Source: Ophiosphaerella korrae (lineage: Eukaryota; Ascomycota; Dothideomycetes; Pleosporales; Phaeosphaeriaceae). Taken from it: DNA of 64,000 nt. Each line of letters opens with the position of its first letter. Within the stretch, counting starts at the first letter, position 1. Shown here piece after piece: positions 61,761 to 64,000 of this stretch. The stretch is taken from positions 144,550 through 208,549 of the forward strand of contig JALNQF010000066.1 in assembly GCA_028456385.1 (NCBI GenBank), in the 5' to 3' direction. The notes beneath the pieces are model-generated. The model made no database searches. It worked only from the letters and a program-made list of their open reading frames with translations, and was not told the DNA's origin. Position numbers and translations under genes: made by a program.

Positions 61761-62699
61761 TCTCCTTTTTTTTAGTCTTAGGTTTCTAGGGTACTATTAG
61801 TATCGGCCTTATTATATCCTTTAGTTTTAATTTCCTTTCTCTCTATTACAATCTTAGGTTTATTAAAACCTTAAATATTACTATTATACTTATTATAATA
61901 CTTACTATCTTTGTTATAAAGCCTATCTATAAGAGCCTAGTTTAAAGTTTTATTTATAGCTAATTAGTTAAGGCCTAAGTCTACACGATCTAGAAAACTC
62001 TACTATAATCTTATTTAGTATAGTAGTATTTACGATTACGTATATATAAAGTATAAAAGAAAATAAAAAGGTTCTATATATCTCTTTAGAGCTTATATAG
62101 ATTACTATTGTTATATTAGTACTATATTTCTTCTTAGTTATAATATAGTTATTAATATTCCTTGTCTTAGGCGTAACACTATAGTTAAGCGAGGTAGTAT
62201 ATATTTATAGATAGTTATATACTATAGTAATAAGAGATATTAGCTAGGAGAGATTATAGATAGGCGTAGTATTCTAGAGTAATTCTTTTAGGAATCCTTT
62301 CCTTAAAAGTCGCTTTAATAGCTGTTTTTAATCCTATAGATAGTAATTACTTAAGTTTCTTATATTAGCGTTAGATCTAAAGGTAGTAGTAATAGGCTTA
62401 CGTACGTTAGTCTTATAGGTAGATTCGCGATAATATATTATATAGGAAGGCGACTAGTAAAGGACAAAAGAGTAAGCTATAGATATAAGCTACTACACGT
62501 TTAACGTAAGTTAGAATAGCTAGTTTAGTTTAGCTTTATTTCTTATTTACTCCTTTAGCTCTAAGGTTATATAAATAGTTATAATTAAGATTAATTTTAT
62601 AATATATCTTTAGATTAACTTTAAAGTATCTATACGTATATATATAAACTATTTTCTTACTCTTCTCTTATCTATACCTATAAGCTTATACGCTCCTAA
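61761..62699. promoter_or_regulatory. Intergenic stretch with promoter-like end
   Basis: No dominant frame recognised over most of it. The last 120 bases have a TATATATATAAA-type box at about 62638 and a CT-rich tract up to 62720, the same layout as before the first giant frame, directly upstream of the next ghost gene. Confidence 0.35.
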
Positions 62700-64000
62700 T
62701 TCCTCTTCTTTCCTCTAAGCCCTTAAACTAACTACCCTAGAAGTTCCTAGCCGCTAATACCCTTTATATCTTAAGAAAGGTAATATAGTATAAGTTATTC
62801 TAAGGAAATACTACTCCTAATATAGAACTCCTATTAATTAAAAGAGCTAGTTAAAGGTAAATCCTTGCTATAAAATCCTTATATACGCTAATTATAAGTA
62901 AGTAGTACTTTAAGAGGTATCTTTATTTATTAATAGTAGTTAGATATTAGGTATTAAACCTAAGTATAAGGACCTTCTTAAAGGAAAATTTAGAGCTAAC
63001 TTCTACTATTTTAGCTAGATAGCGCATATCTATACTTTCTATTTACTTAGGTAACGCAGCTTTAGTACGTAATACTATTACTCTTGTCTTTATATTTAGT
63101 GTAGTCGCATATATTAGTATTAAGGGTAATAAGTATTAAGGAGATATAAAGCTATCTTGTCTTTACTTATACGTTAAGCGTAGCTAGTTTAAATTGTATC
63201 TACTCTTCTCTACCCTAGATAAGCGTCTTACTAGTTCTTCTTAAGTTACTTACTTGCTCTTGTACTTAGAGAAAGCTAATTAGATTATTCTCTACACGCC
63301 TACTTTAGATTTAGGTAATACTTCTTAATAGAGCTACTACTTAACTCTAGCGTACTCTAAAAGTAAAAGCTCTCTATAATATCTTCTTACCTAAGACCTA
63401 AGTAATAGGGGTGCTAATTCTTTAATATATATATATACTCCCCTAAGGCTAAGACGTTTTACGTCCTTTACTCTTTACTTACTTTTTAAGTTTTGTCTTC
63501 TTACGAGTTTAATATATACGTCTTACGCCCTAAGATTTTTATCCTATATTAGTCTACCCTTACTAGCTCCTTATATAATAGCTTCTTTATACCTTATTAT
63601 AGTTAACTAAGTAAAGGCTATAAAGAGTGCTATACTTAAAAAGTTAATATACGTTATTTAATTACTAATACTTAACCCTATCTTATACTCTTTACTATAA
63701 AGATATTCCTAGTACTAAAATCTAGGTACTAGAAAGTGTAAGGCTAAGACTTATATATTAGTATAATTAAGTAAAACCTACCTATTTCTACTATAGTAAA
63801 TTAGGACGAGAGTGTAAATATCGAGATTAAATAGACCTCCTCTTCTAGGACTAGATAGCTACTACTTAGAAATATACTATAGGGTTGTAGAAACAAAGGT
63901 TAATAATACCTTTTCTAGAGACTTCTAGTAAAAGTAATATAGTTATACCTCTATAGAGGACCTAATACCTACCTATTAATAAAGCTAGATGTAGTATCTT
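62700..64000 (+). pseudogene. RIP-killed gene of unknown family, running off the window
   Basis: Plus-strand phase 2 frame, open with few stops from about 62700 to 63420 (e.g. LVRNTITLVFIFSVVAYISI at 63062-63121) and again from about 63580 to the end. The C-terminal visible part contains a clean run at 63842-63900. A promoter-like TATA and CT-rich tract lie just upstream. No domain recognised; it continues beyond the window. Confidence 0.5.

Noticed and set aside
26603..64000. Starship-type giant element with a tyrosine-recombinase captain
   Set aside because: Gene density and size would fit, but I found no recognisable captain, DUF3723 or other typical cargo motif and no element borders. 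Kept only as a hypothesis.

Overview
This window looks like an AT-rich, repeat-induced-point-mutation (RIP) compartment of a filamentous ascomycete (Pezizomycotina) genome. CpA and TpG dinucleotides have nearly vanished and TpA, TAG/TAA and CTAG are everywhere, as expected from C-to-T mutation of duplicated DNA at CpA on both strands. ATG contains TpG, so start codons have been erased along with the creation of stops. I find no intact gene, tRNA, rRNA or CRISPR array in 64 kb. All coding content is pseudogenic and was read by following frames with few stops. The species cannot be told from the sequence.

Positions 1-26602 are a nested pile of Ty3/Gypsy chromoviruses. Element 1 (plus strand, 1-3654) is the 3' part of a copy that has probably inserted into element 2 (minus strand). 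Element 2 runs from 3655 to 9206 and resumes at 22086-22589. It is split by a full-length element A (9207-22085) with two 457-bp LTRs and the target duplication atacg. Inside A are material from a further element B with its 5' LTR (15805-16234), a 557-bp TRIM (17735-18291, duplication ctacg) and a solo LTR (20034-20464, duplication gttta). To the right lie a perfect 121-bp-arm inverted repeat (22730-23061), a more decayed Gypsy copy (23062-26321) and an LTR remnant in the opposite orientation (26322-26602).

Positions 26603-64000 are a different RIP-mutated territory. Most is covered by long stop-poor ghost frames, mainly on the plus strand, including one of about 10 kb (27050-37320) and one of about 7 kb (47700-54840) that I cannot assign to a family. 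The part I recognise is a PIF/Harbinger transposon module: a Myb/SANT-like protein on the plus strand (37563-39200) facing a Harbinger DDE transposase on the minus strand (39470-40650), with a 53-bp-arm hairpin between them. The rest holds minisatellites, a telomere-like 12-bp repeat, a purine-rich 25-bp satellite and a pair of related ghost genes near 52 kb and 60.8 kb.

The reading is of two layers: nested LTR elements that inserted into and recombined with each other, beside a large multi-gene duplicated segment or giant element, all later silenced by RIP.
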